A stretch of 11,521 bases of DNA. Source: an uncultured Eubacteriales bacterium (GTDB lineage Bacteria; Bacillota; Clostridia; UBA1381; UBA9506). This document shows positions 1-8,600 of this stretch, piece by piece (position 1 is the first letter of the stretch; every line of letters begins with the position of its first letter). Where the stretch lies: assembly GCA_902478395.1 (NCBI GenBank), contig CABSKZ010000063.1, positions 1 to 11,521 of the forward strand. Direction: 5' to 3'. The translations under genes and the position numbers were made by a program. The notes beneath the pieces are model-generated. The model searched no databases. It had not been told where the DNA came from and saw only the letters and a list, made by a program, of their open reading frames with translations.

Positions 1-893
1 TGAATCCAGTCATTAATCTTCCTGTAAAAAGGTTTGTACATCTCGACAAACAAATCTTTTCGTATCAACGTATCCAATTGTGTGCCAAAATCCGTACCGC
101 TCACATACAATGCCTGAATCTTATCGCCAAGCGCCTCTTTTAGCAGCTTCAAATTCTCTATCGCAATCTCCGTCTGGAATGCGAATAGCTCCGTAATATA
201 TTCTGGATGCAACAGATGGTACATATACCATTCCTCAATATTACGCACGCCCGGCGTATATTTCAGGCCGGTACCCGGCAGCAACGCCACATCTCCGAGC
301 GCACCGCCTCCCCACATCAGAATGGAACCGTATTCGGTATCGTTGAAGACATGTTCCGCCTGCTTTTGCAAATATAACAGGTCTTCATCGCTCATCACAC
401 GGAATTGTTCTTTGAAATCTCCGACCGGGTCCAGCGCGTCCTCATCAACCTCTTCTTCGCGTAAGATTCCATCGAAATAGTATCCGTCAGCAGGCAGTCT
501 GCCGCTTGGCTTTGCCGTCAAATCTCCCTGCGGATAAACAAAGGTGTCACCTTTTTCATTTGTGGTTGTGATAAACCCTTCACCAATCAGCATATCGACG
601 CCTTTAAAGTTCCAATCCTTCCAGCCCGTTCCGTTTTGATATCCGAAAAAGGTGTTCCGGTCGAAGATACCTACGACATCAACTCCCAGCGCTTTTCTGA
701 CCTCATCATCCACCTCGCCCAAAATCTGAAACGGCTCTGCAATCCGTACCTTACCCTTTAATCCGAGTTTTTCCCGTAAATGGTGTAGGCTAAGCGCAGA
801 AATGCCGGTGGTATTCGTCGCCCCAAGATCGATCGGAGGCCGGTCCGTTTCGATATGGTTTAACGCCTTAATCAATCGTTCTCTTGAAGTCAC
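1..893 (-). CDS. URO-D-fold protein, putative cobamide-type methyltransferase (partial, 3' end outside window)
   Basis: The reading frame is open from a GTG start at 893 to the window edge, giving 297 residues without a stop. It opens VTSRERLIKALNHIETDRPP, the typical start of COG0407 URO-D-superfamily proteins (MtaA/CmuA/HemE-like). Around residues 265-272 it has SGTDFGTQ, followed by a segment ending KPFYRKINDWI, which in this family lies just before the HxCG metal-binding motif. That motif would fall just beyond the window, so the catalytic residues cannot be judged. It is not genuine HemE, because the N-terminal RQAGRY signature is absent. The GTG overlaps the TGA of the upstream gene (GTGA), and GGAGG lies 10 bases before it. 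The ATG at 900 would hit a stop after 10 codons, which supports GTG. Family members are cytoplasmic and either transfer methyl groups to or from cobamide/thiol carriers or have unknown function. The role here, beside lyase genes, is inferred. Confidence 0.85.
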   Translation of the reverse strand, partial: MTSRERLIKALNHIETDRPPIDLGATNTTGISALSLHHLREKLGLKGKVRIAEPFQILGEVDDEVRKALGVDVVGIFDRNTFFGYQNGTGWKDWNFKGVDMLIGEGFITTTNEKGDTFVYPQGDLTAKPSGRLPADGYYFDGILREEEVDEDALDPVGDFKEQFRVMSDEDLLYLQKQAEHVFNDTEYGSILMWGGGALGDVALLPGTGLKYTPGVRNIEEWYMYHLLHPEYITELFAFQTEIAIENLKLLKEALGDKIQALYVSGTDFGTQLDTLIRKDLFVEMYKPFYRKINDWI

Positions 894-1855
894 TTGCCAT
901 ATACCTCCATACTGATTTTCAAAAATTCCTCGCACATTGCGTCAATATTTTCCCGCCTATGCCCTACGCCCTCCGGATCGGTATACCAGCGCGGTATAAA
1001 CCCACCCTTTGCTGTCAGGAACTGCTTTGCCATTTCCCGGCAATAAGCTCTGATGTCCTCAAGATTTTCGCTGAGCATGGTATGCTGGATGTCGACAGGT
1101 GCAAAAAAGTTCAGTTTCCCCGCAAACCGTTTACCGAGATTCTCAAGCCCCATATTTTCCTGCTGATCCATATGTACCGCATCAAGGCCGATTTCAATTA
1201 AATCTCCCAGAATATCCACAATGTAGCCGCAGCTGTGCAAAACCATGTACATTCCCTTTTCATGCAGAGCGGCAAACAGCCTCGCGTAATAAGGCTTCCA
1301 GATTTCCCGCCACTTTTCCGGGCTGATAATCAATGAATTTTGCAGGCCCCAGTCATCGGTCATAAAAAGGCCGTCAATATCCAGTTCATGATACTTCTCC
1401 ACCGCTTTTAAATTCATCTCAAGCAGGATATCAAGCATTCTTTTCAGGCTATCCGGTTCTTCATAAATATCGCACCAGGTTTCTTCCAGTCCCCTAATGA
1501 AATGAATCCGTTCATAGAGCGAAATGCCCTCCCCCAGCAAAAACTTGTCTGGATAACGGCTGCGGATATCTTTAAGCCCCTCCCAGCGCTTCGGCAGCGT
1601 AACGTCCGGCACTGTCATATGTTCAAAGTCCCATCCGTCCTTATACGGAAACTGCTTGACCTCGCCCAGCTTACAAACACCGATGTTTTCCCAGCCGGCA
1701 CCCCACTCATCCACTCCATTTGCAGGCCTGTCATCTGGCGATGGCTGCATCTTGACAAAAATGATATCCGTCCCCCACGGCTCCGGAAAGTCGTGGGGCA
1801 GCCATTCACAACCAGTAAAATCAAGACTTGCTTTCACGTTTTCTCTGCTAGTCAT
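890..1855 (-). CDS. URO-D-fold protein with HSCG motif, putative methyltransferase
   Basis: This is a 321-residue soluble protein, starting MTSRENVKASLDF. It has family landmarks: TDDWG at 166-170, a following SPEKWREIWKPYY segment (178-190), and HSCG at 207-210. In MtaA-type methylcobalamin:coenzyme M methyltransferases the equivalent HxC provides two zinc ligands. The third ligand, a C-terminal cysteine in MtaA, is not seen in the expected segment: residues 285-300 read FIPRWYTDPEGVGHRR and contain no Cys. The only later cysteine, C307, lies in the terminal helix. It may therefore bind metal differently or not be an MtaA-like enzyme. The ATG at 1855 is chosen because AAGGA (1863-1867) lies 7 bases upstream. 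A TTG at 1861 would sit almost on that site. The gene follows the secreted two-domain protein after 18 bases and overlaps the next URO-D gene by 4 bases, so the pair is probably co-translated. The superfamily call is firm, but the reaction and substrate are unknown. Confidence 0.87.
   Translation of the reverse strand: MTSRENVKASLDFTGCEWLPHDFPEPWGTDIIFVKMQPSPDDRPANGVDEWGAGWENIGVCKLGEVKQFPYKDGWDFEHMTVPDVTLPKRWEGLKDIRSRYPDKFLLGEGISLYERIHFIRGLEETWCDIYEEPDSLKRMLDILLEMNLKAVEKYHELDIDGLFMTDDWGLQNSLIISPEKWREIWKPYYARLFAALHEKGMYMVLHSCGYIVDILGDLIEIGLDAVHMDQQENMGLENLGKRFAGKLNFFAPVDIQHTMLSENLEDIRAYCREMAKQFLTAKGGFIPRWYTDPEGVGHRRENIDAMCEEFLKISMEVYGK
904..908 (-). promoter_or_regulatory. Ribosome binding site inside the upstream gene for the GTG-started URO-D gene
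   Basis: GGAGG lies within the last codons of the upstream gene, 10 bases before the GTG at 893. With the GTGA overlap this suggests translational coupling. The spacing is slightly long, but no better in-frame start is present. Confidence 0.7.
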
Positions 1856-1862
1856 AACCAAA

Positions 1863-1867
1863 TCCTT
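1863..1867 (-). promoter_or_regulatory. Ribosome binding site that fixes the start of the HSCG-containing URO-D protein
   Basis: AAGGA lies 7 bases before the ATG at 1855 but only 1 base before the in-frame TTG at 1861. The ATG is therefore the likely start. It also gives MTSREN, matching the (V)TSRER start of the neighbouring URO-D gene. Confidence 0.75.
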
Positions 1868-1873
1868 TCCAGT

Positions 1874-3739
1874 CTAATTGGCCCTGTTTAACACAATTGC
1901 TCCGGAATCTGGCTGCATGGTGCTGAAATCGCTCCATGTAAACACCTTGACTGTTTCACAGTTTGATGGAACTGCAATCCGTGCATTCTCTTTCCCTGCT
2001 TCTACAATCGCGAGGTCAACCAGCGTATTGTCAGCATACGATGCCGCCATAACCAGTTTACCGGCAGGCAGGTCGGTTAAATCAAGATAAGAGGTTTCCG
2101 GTAAAATGCTGTTCTCAACCAACCTCTGTTCGTCATCAAAAACGGTAACTGCCCTTTCCGAGCCAGCAACATTTTTTCCGGTAATTAGGATGTTGTCAAC
2201 CGTCATCCCATTTTCAAAGTAGCCATTAGACGTATCCTCATACATCATAAAATACAATTTGCAGGCGGTCATCGGTTCTGCGGCAGGGTAAAACATCGGC
2301 TGCCCGGAAAGTACTGGGACAGAGGCGTCCGTCAGTTCCGTGTCCGACAAATAGAGGTCAAACGTTTTGCTGTTGTTGTCGACATCCATTTTGACATAAT
2401 AATTCTGGTTCGGCTGGTAGGCCACGCCGGGTATCTCCGTAAAGGTTTTGTTTATCTGGTCTCCATAATAAAATTTTGCGTTCTTCACAAGTAAATATAC
2501 GCTGTCAAAATAGAGCTGCGCGTCTGTTCCACTTCCTGTGTAGCCCTCCGCGCTTGCTGCCGCGTTCACGCCATCCGGCTGCGAGGTCAGAATAATGCTC
2601 TGGGTAAAATCTTTAATTTCTGTATCTTCCATCAACGGCTCAGAAATGAAATCAAAGGAAACTGACACATGATCATAGTCCATGCCGATCCGGTCATTGT
2701 ACAACGCATATAGACCGCCCGTCCACCACTGCGCATTATTCGCCGTTATATTTCGCATTTTCAAAGCATGATTCCCAGAATTTTCAACGACTTCTCCAGT
2801 CCCCATTACACGTTGTTTTCCACTGGAAGTCCGGTAAAAATAAGTGCTCCAGCCGAATGAACTCTGATTGTCAGCGTAGGTTGCATCTATATTTGTATTT
2901 GTTTCAAAATCTTCACTCAAAACAGTTCTCTCAAGCGGATAGCCCCCCTGAGAAAAATTGAGTTCGTTGATAAATACATCATATGCTCCGCTGCCCAGCA
3001 CCCAGTAGGATATTTTCTTCAAAGCACGGTTTGTTGGGCAAACCAATCCTACATCTCTAATAAGTGGTTCCGAATTCACACCAATTTTCTGGGTATCAAT
3101 ATACAAGTTATAGCTCTGGGAACCGGCATTTGTCTCAATTTGAAAATAATACTGCTGGTCTGTTTCCATGACAAAGCCAGGAATTTCTTTCATTTTGCGG
3201 TCGTTATAATCCGCATACAGCACTTTCCCCTCGTTAATGCAAAGCATCACCGAATCACAACTGAATGTTGCAATATTTCCCGCTCCTCCGATAATATCGT
3301 TATCAAATCCTTCAATATCCGGCTGTGCCGCTGGTGTTTTGCCAGAAGAAACAGCTATAAACTGCCGTCTGCCTTCCGTTTGATTAAAACGGTAAGCAAA
3401 CCGTACCCTTGTATCTGGCTCTGTAAGCACCATATTTGTCGTATACGCCGCCTGGAAATCCTGTGTTCTAGAGCCGCTCTTCGTCATTTTAAGCGTCTCT
3501 CCGCCGTCTGTAAGTACCGCATTTCCAACAACCGCCGAGCCGCCGTCCGACATAGTCCACGAACCATTTGTTGCCGGATATGTACCGTCCTCGATTTTCA
3601 CATTGTCCGCATCGCTCAGGACGCTGAAATCCACATCGTCCACTACGGAGAGCGGCGCGTCAGCCAACGTCAGCATCGGCATAACCAGAAATAACGTACA
3701 CACCAGTGCTCCTGTCATCCTTTTGCATAATTTGCGCAT
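1874..3739 (-). CDS. Secreted protein with two tandem beta-rich domains and a C-terminal clostridial module
   Basis: This 621-residue protein has a signal peptide: KLCKR, a hydrophobic stretch at about 9-25, then TLADAP, with likely cleavage near residue 26. Two long homologous units follow, about 35-265 and 274-521. They can be matched by FDSVYLLVKNAKFYYGD near 411-427 against CDSVMLCINEGKVLYAD near 161-177, then an EIPG motif and a YYF/YYV...YNLYI/FDLYL strand pair. The pattern suggests jelly-roll, lectin-like beta sandwiches, but I cannot name the family. Residues 530-621, with VKVFTWSDFSTMQP near the end, resemble a small C-terminal module found on secreted clostridial carbohydrate-active proteins. 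No catalytic motif, SLH repeat, sortase motif or lipobox is visible, so it is probably released or held by binding. The ATG has AGGAGG 7 bases upstream. It sits between the cytoplasmic lyase and the URO-D pair, which suggests a substrate-binding role (inferred). Confidence 0.85.
   Translation of the reverse strand: MRKLCKRMTGALVCTLFLVMPMLTLADAPLSVVDDVDFSVLSDADNVKIEDGTYPATNGSWTMSDGGSAVVGNAVLTDGGETLKMTKSGSRTQDFQAAYTTNMVLTEPDTRVRFAYRFNQTEGRRQFIAVSSGKTPAAQPDIEGFDNDIIGGAGNIATFSCDSVMLCINEGKVLYADYNDRKMKEIPGFVMETDQQYYFQIETNAGSQSYNLYIDTQKIGVNSEPLIRDVGLVCPTNRALKKISYWVLGSGAYDVFINELNFSQGGYPLERTVLSEDFETNTNIDATYADNQSSFGWSTYFYRTSSGKQRVMGTGEVVENSGNHALKMRNITANNAQWWTGGLYALYNDRIGMDYDHVSVSFDFISEPLMEDTEIKDFTQSIILTSQPDGVNAAASAEGYTGSGTDAQLYFDSVYLLVKNAKFYYGDQINKTFTEIPGVAYQPNQNYYVKMDVDNNSKTFDLYLSDTELTDASVPVLSGQPMFYPAAEPMTACKLYFMMYEDTSNGYFENGMTVDNILITGKNVAGSERAVTVFDDEQRLVENSILPETSYLDLTDLPAGKLVMAASYADNTLVDLAIVEAGKENARIAVPSNCETVKVFTWSDFSTMQPDSGAIVLNRAN
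2177..2920 (-). repeat. Internal repeat unit 2 of the secreted two-domain protein
   Basis: This unit encodes about residues 274-521, with the order DSVYL, KFYYGD, EIPG, YYV and FDLYLS matching unit 1. It carries extra sequence (about 331-410, including a WWTGGLYALYNDR stretch) that is poorly conserved in unit 1. Of the two units it is the more likely to hold an exposed aromatic binding surface (inference). The boundaries are approximate. Confidence 0.65.
2945..3637 (-). repeat. Internal repeat unit 1 of the secreted two-domain protein
   Basis: This unit encodes about residues 35-265. It is recognised at protein level through the shared order DSVML, KVLYAD, EIPG, YYF and YNLYID, each aligning with unit 2. 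The copies are strongly diverged, so the duplication is old. The boundaries are approximate. Confidence 0.65.
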
Positions 3740-3815
3740 AAAATTTCCTCCTTCAAATTTTTGTTAGAATCTTTTGAGGTTATCATATCCAACTGATTTC
3801 TGAATAGAAACCGTT
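3740..3815 (-). promoter_or_regulatory. 76-base intergenic gap with small hairpin and imperfect palindrome
   Basis: This is the longest gap in the operon. Read as minus-strand RNA it begins, a few bases after the lyase stop codon, with a 7-bp stem (one G-U pair) and 4-base loop covering 3795-3812. It is not followed by a U-run, so it does not look like an intrinsic terminator. An imperfect 13-base palindrome lies at 3778-3790 and contains TATGAT, a possible -10 element without a convincing -35. The gap ends in a strong AGGAGG ribosome binding site. It could be a processing site, a weak internal promoter or simply spacer. Confidence 0.25.
3747..3752 (-). promoter_or_regulatory. Ribosome binding site of the secreted two-domain protein
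   Basis: A perfect AGGAGG lies 7 bases before the ATG at 3739. It is one of the two strongest sites in the window and fits independent, high-level translation after the 76-base gap. Confidence 0.85.
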
Positions 3816-5615
3816 TCAAAAACTGATGTGAAACCGGAAATCCACGCTCTGCGTCAAATTCTCTGATATAAACTGAATAATTCTAAGTCCGTCACTCTGG
3901 TTCCGTGCCATCACACTTCCAGGAATTTTTTCTATTCCTTTAAACTGCAGCTTTTCATCAAATTTCAGCGTAAGCTTTGCTTCGTTTTTCACCAGTATCA
4001 CCTGGCCGTCCGCAATCTTCGGTTCCTCTGTAATGTCCACAACAAACTGCTCCAAGATTGCCGATTGCTGTTTCAAGGTAAATCTATCCGTAAGCTCCAG
4101 CGAGCCATCAGGACGGAAAACAAAGGTACGGATCAGCCCGTCCAGAGCAGGACAGTCATAGGCCTTGCTCAAATCCATTTTCACCATGTCCGTATCCCCA
4201 TTTTGCACATCCATCGCACGAACGCAGTGTTCCGGCCCTTCCATTTGCAGGCATCCGTTAATCTGCGGAACGCTGTGACCCCTTGCGCTGTTATTGATGA
4301 TGTTATAACGACCTTCCGAAAAATACTCTTTCGTGTAAATTCCCTGCCCGATATCTATCAATACGCTTTCTCCCTGCGCATGGTAAATAAAATGCCCCAA
4401 ATCGTTGTGGTTATGGCTGTATCCGTTATGACCTCCCGCAACCGCAAAAAACGCGCCGTTTTTACGGGACAGGTAGACCTGGGATTCCTGAAAGAAATGT
4501 CCATTCTCCAGTTTGTCCTCAAATTTGTCCATAAAGGAGCTGTCAAACCACATGTAATCCCGGATGAATCCCGGCCAGCGGTAGCAGTGGTCGTCGTGGA
4601 ACCGCATGGTATATTCTGCCGGAGGAATTAGCACGTCCGGATAGCGTTCCTTCAGCTTGTGCAGCATTCCTACGCGGTATGTAAAATAGCCCGCACAGTC
4701 CGAGAAGTTGATGACCTGGTTTTTCTCAATCCTGCACCGCTGTAAAAACAGCGCCATTTGGTGAACCTTTTCCTCAGCGAGCAAATCTACCGCGCCGTTT
4801 GTACGCTGTTTCAGCAGTTCGCTAAAGAAAATGTAATAGCTGAAACCATAGCTCCAGTAGGAAACGCCCTCCACACATGCACCGTCACTGTCATAACCGG
4901 AAAGAAAGCAGTCCATAGTGTCGAGCACCCGCACCAAATACTTCGCCAACTCCTTGCTGTCCTCTACGTAATAAATCGCCGCCGCGCCGACAGAACCGCC
5001 GCAGACAGCGGCCCAGTTGTTGTCACAGCTCTCCCAGCCGAACCGGGCAGGTCCCATGTAGCTGTCCAGAACGCGCCGGAATACCTCCTGTTTCATTCTG
5101 TACCGGATTAACGGAGCCAGCTTTTCCCCCATCAGTGCATCAATTTCAGCCAGTGTATATGCCATCTCCGTAGAACACAAATCCAAATATTTTTCCTGCG
5201 GGACGCCGTTCCATCCACTGGGCTTTAAACTGTCTCCCTGCATGGATGCGGGAATTGCCCAGCTATATTCGTTGAGCCAGACCCAAATTTCATCCTCAAT
5301 CGCTTTCAAATAAGTACCGTCATCTAAAATAAGCTCCATAAAAACCAGCGCGTTCAGCCTCATACGTCGTTTCAGATAATTTGGTTCATACAGGTCCCTA
5401 GACCCCTCCGTATCAAATATCCGGTATTCCGAAAACGGTAAAACTACAGACGGGTGGGCGGCTGCATCCTCCGCAACCGCCTTGAGTTTCTGAACCTCCC
5501 CGGCAAAAAAAGGATTTACCGCGTTTTCCTTTATTTTTTTCTTATCCACCAAAGCTGAACCTTCTGGTTGATTCTGTTCCAGTAAGTTAGCCAATTCTTC
5601 CACACTGTACCTCAT
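3816..5615 (-). CDS. Cytoplasmic heparinase II/III-family polysaccharide lyase
   Basis: This 599-residue protein begins MRYSVEELANLLEQ and has no signal peptide or membrane segment. It has 11 cysteines, which fits a cytosolic location. The fold is the family's alpha/alpha toroid followed by a beta-sandwich domain. Visible landmarks are CDNNWAAVC (197-205), VEGVSYWSYGFSYY (248-261), SHNHNDLGHF (400-409) and SARGHSVPQING (443-454). In heparinase II/III lyases, Asn/His and Tyr residues in such segments neutralise the uronate carboxylate and act as base and acid. Candidates here are N199/N200, Y253 or Y256, H401/H403 and H447. The product would be an unsaturated uronate, formed by beta-elimination on imported oligosaccharides. 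The ATG at 5615 is preferred because GGAGG lies 5 bases upstream; the longer TTG start at 5627 would place that site inside the gene. It follows the surface lyase by 22 bases. The exact polysaccharide-lyase family and substrate are not determined. Confidence 0.88.
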   Translation of the reverse strand: MRYSVEELANLLEQNQPEGSALVDKKKIKENAVNPFFAGEVQKLKAVAEDAAAHPSVVLPFSEYRIFDTEGSRDLYEPNYLKRRMRLNALVFMELILDDGTYLKAIEDEIWVWLNEYSWAIPASMQGDSLKPSGWNGVPQEKYLDLCSTEMAYTLAEIDALMGEKLAPLIRYRMKQEVFRRVLDSYMGPARFGWESCDNNWAAVCGGSVGAAAIYYVEDSKELAKYLVRVLDTMDCFLSGYDSDGACVEGVSYWSYGFSYYIFFSELLKQRTNGAVDLLAEEKVHQMALFLQRCRIEKNQVINFSDCAGYFTYRVGMLHKLKERYPDVLIPPAEYTMRFHDDHCYRWPGFIRDYMWFDSSFMDKFEDKLENGHFFQESQVYLSRKNGAFFAVAGGHNGYSHNHNDLGHFIYHAQGESVLIDIGQGIYTKEYFSEGRYNIINNSARGHSVPQINGCLQMEGPEHCVRAMDVQNGDTDMVKMDLSKAYDCPALDGLIRTFVFRPDGSLELTDRFTLKQQSAILEQFVVDITEEPKIADGQVILVKNEAKLTLKFDEKLQFKGIEKIPGSVMARNQSDGLRIIQFISENLTQSVDFRFHISF

Positions 5616-5620
5616 TTTGA

Positions 5621-5625
5621 CCTCC
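5621..5625 (-). promoter_or_regulatory. Ribosome binding site that fixes the start of the cytoplasmic lyase
   Basis: GGAGG lies 5 bases before the ATG at 5615. It directly follows an in-frame TTG (5625-5627), so that alternative start would leave the site within the coding region. This supports the shorter, 599-residue protein. Confidence 0.8.
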
Positions 5626-5637
5626 AAGCCGCCGGTT

Positions 5638-8600
5638 TTACTCTGCCGGTTCTATTTCAAGTTTGTCATAGATTCGTCTCAGCATGGTGACCGCCATTGC
5701 GCGGCTCGCTGAGGCCTTCGGAGCCAACTCCGACTCCGATATTCCCTGCATCAGCCCTTCAGCCAGAACAGCATGCATCGCTTCTTCCGCCCATGCGCTG
5801 ATTTCACTTTTGTCTGTATATTGCACAACGGTTCCATCCGTACGGTACGGAATTTCTTTATACTCCATGAAACGGATTAGCATAACCGCGGCTTCTTCCC
5901 GCGTGATAATATCGTCCGGGCGGAACATGCCGCCGTCTCCCTGAATCAAGCCAAGTGATGACGCAGTTCCAACATATCCGGCAAACCAGTCGCTGACCTT
6001 TACGTCCGCAAACGGCGCGTCCTCAGCATTCTCTGCTTCACCCGACATCCGGACCAGAAACGCCGCAAATTCCGCACGTGTCACTGGTCTGTCCGGATAA
6101 AAATTTCCGTCTTCCCCATTGACGATCCCCTTCTCCGCCATGAACAGAATGTTCTTTTCCGCCCAGTGTCCAGCAATATCAGAGAATTTCACTTCTTCTG
6201 CCGGCGGCCTGTCATCCGGATTTGTATTCCCGCCGCTGGACGGACCTGTACTGCCACCTCCGCCGCTGGGTGAACCACCGCCGCTTGGGCGTGAACTGCT
6301 GCCGCCTCCGTCCGGTGCTTTTTTGTATGCAATAATCTCATACAGTTTATTTTTGAAAACAATTTCCAAAACGCCGTTTCTTTCCGTAACGGTTAAATCA
6401 TCGCCGGACACGAGCGGATAGGTTTTCCCGTTTTTGACATAAACCAGTTTTCCCGGGAGTTCCGGCAACCGGAGCGTAACAGGCCTGTCAAACGTGACAC
6501 TGCTGTTGGTAAAGTTGATGCAGGCCTGAACGGTTCCGTCTACCTTGACCGTAGCGGCTGACGAAACCGGTGTTGGCAGCATGCCCGTCCAGCTTTTTTC
6601 CCCAGTCAATACTGTCTGGTCCGGATATTGCAGTTCTGCCCGCATTGTTTCACCGCTGTAATCAAAGTTTGCGGATAACACCCTCGCCCCATCTATCGTT
6701 CCAGTCATATTCGAGCCGGATGCTTCCACCGGAATACGGTCGTAGTTTTCATTGAATACAATCTGGTCGCCATTCTGATAAAAGCTGACCTTCTGGTCAT
6801 TGACCAGTACCTCGCTGTAGCTTCTGTCCGCATACAGGCTCAAAACCGACAGCTTTTCCGGTGTCAGCGATTCGCTGTAAATCATTAGTTTGCTGGGATC
6901 GTAAATAACTGAAAAATCCTCTATTTTCCCACCGTCGCCAAAGCTGACGATACTGGTTCCGCCGCAATCCACAACGCTTGCCTGGCTCATATTGATTGCG
7001 CTCAGGCTTCCGTCGCTGTTATGCTCTACATAGAGCTGCCGTCCGTCAAAACCATACTGCGTGCTCACCTTGCGGTAGGCCGGAGCAGTCTCGTGCGAGG
7101 TATAAACGATGCTTTGATAGTTCCGGTTGTTCAGTGTCAAATCCAGCGCGAAGGAAGATGCTGCCGATGGCTCCACGCCTATTTCGAGCCGTCTCGCCTG
7201 CACATCATCCGTACTGCCCTTTTTCACCGGAAACAAAATAGTATCAAAAGCGGCCTCGCCTTTTTTGTTTTGTGTATAAACCGCATACTTAGCCGCTTCA
7301 GTACCTGCCGCGTTCGGAGAATAGTAGCCTGAACGCAGCTCACCTGTCACATCTGGATTTTCTACGTTAACCATTTTCAGGTTTGCGCCCTCTTCAAAGT
7401 TCGTCGTAAGTGTGTCTCCGTCGAATTTCAAATTCGCATCAGGCAAAAAATGCCAGTTTTGGTCATAGGTGTGCTCCGCATCCGTCCCGCCCTTCACCAC
7501 ATCCGAAACAATCCAAAAGTATGGCTTCACAAACAGAATGTTCCGCTGATGGTCAAACGGCTTGACCGTCGCATCATTTCCTTTATAGGAATCAAAGAAC
7601 TGGTTGGTTTGGAACAACGATACATTACCGGAAGCAATGGCTTGGCTTTTTCCGTCAATTGTGATAGTATTATGAGATTCTGTCGATAGCCGGAGCCAGT
7701 TACTCACCTCCGTGTCGTTGTAGTTGTTCCGCCCCGGGTCGACCAGCAGCCGTTGGCCGTAGGCATACGCGACAAGAGATAAGTTGTCCGGATGTGTATG
7801 GCTTCTTCCGTCCGCGCTTGCGGCGTTGATAACCATCACCAAATCATCCTGGGTCCAGCCGCTGCGCATAACAGCCAGCTTGTTGGAACCTTCCAGATAA
7901 AGGGAATCACAACCCGGATGCACGCCATCCTCTCCGTTCGTTATCATGTACTGGATGGCGTCATCCTCCAATATCTCCATTGTATTTTTAATAATGGAAT
8001 ACTGGTCGCTTGCATCAGAGTCTCCAAGCTGGATATCCACGCCGTTCGGGAACGTAACCTGCGCCAGATAAAGTGCCAGCTTCAGCGTATACTTTTCAAA
8101 ATCGCGCCCAAGCTCAAATCCATAATAGTCCGCATCCAAAAGCGCGTTGTTGAAGATATTCAACACAGTTCCCGCATATGCCGTGGTTCCTTCACGGTAG
8201 TCGTTGTTTGCCATCAGGTTTCGTGCAAGCTCGTTCCAGCGGTAAATGAATAAATCCTTCCAGTCGGAATAGTCCCGGAATTCCGGCATATAGACGGTAA
8301 CCTTCTGCAAGCCGCGGACCTGGAAGCAGCCGTGGTTGTGGTCCGGACGGTAATTCGCCGGAAACGTAAGAAATTTCGCAAGCTGCCAGAAATTCTTGAT
8401 GAAGGCCGCGTTGGAATCTGCGTCCAACGATTCGCTCCGGAGCAGGTCGTGGTAAATGTTCACAAACAGGTTAACCCGCATGGAAGCATCCTGCGATGTA
8501 TATGCCCCGACGTTGTCCCGCGTACTGTAAATGAAGCTATTCAGCAGCCGGATAAGGTTTTCAGCATACCGCTCGTCGCGGCTGGTAACGTAGCATCCAG

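Noticed and set aside
1..1855. Calling either URO-D-fold protein HemE (haem biosynthesis)
   Set aside because: The N-terminal RQAGRY-type substrate-binding signature of HemE is absent, one protein carries an HSCG motif, and there are no other haem genes nearby.
3770..3800. Internal sigma-70-type promoter using TATGAT
   Set aside because: There is no acceptable -35 element at 16-18 bases upstream; kept only as a weak possibility in the intergenic entry.
3795..3812. Intrinsic terminator after the cytoplasmic lyase
   Set aside because: The stem is only 7 bp, AT-rich with a G-U pair, and no U-run follows.
5613..5627. TTG start at 5627 for the cytoplasmic lyase
   Set aside because: It would place the GGAGG ribosome binding site inside the gene; the ATG at 5615 has ideal spacing from that site.
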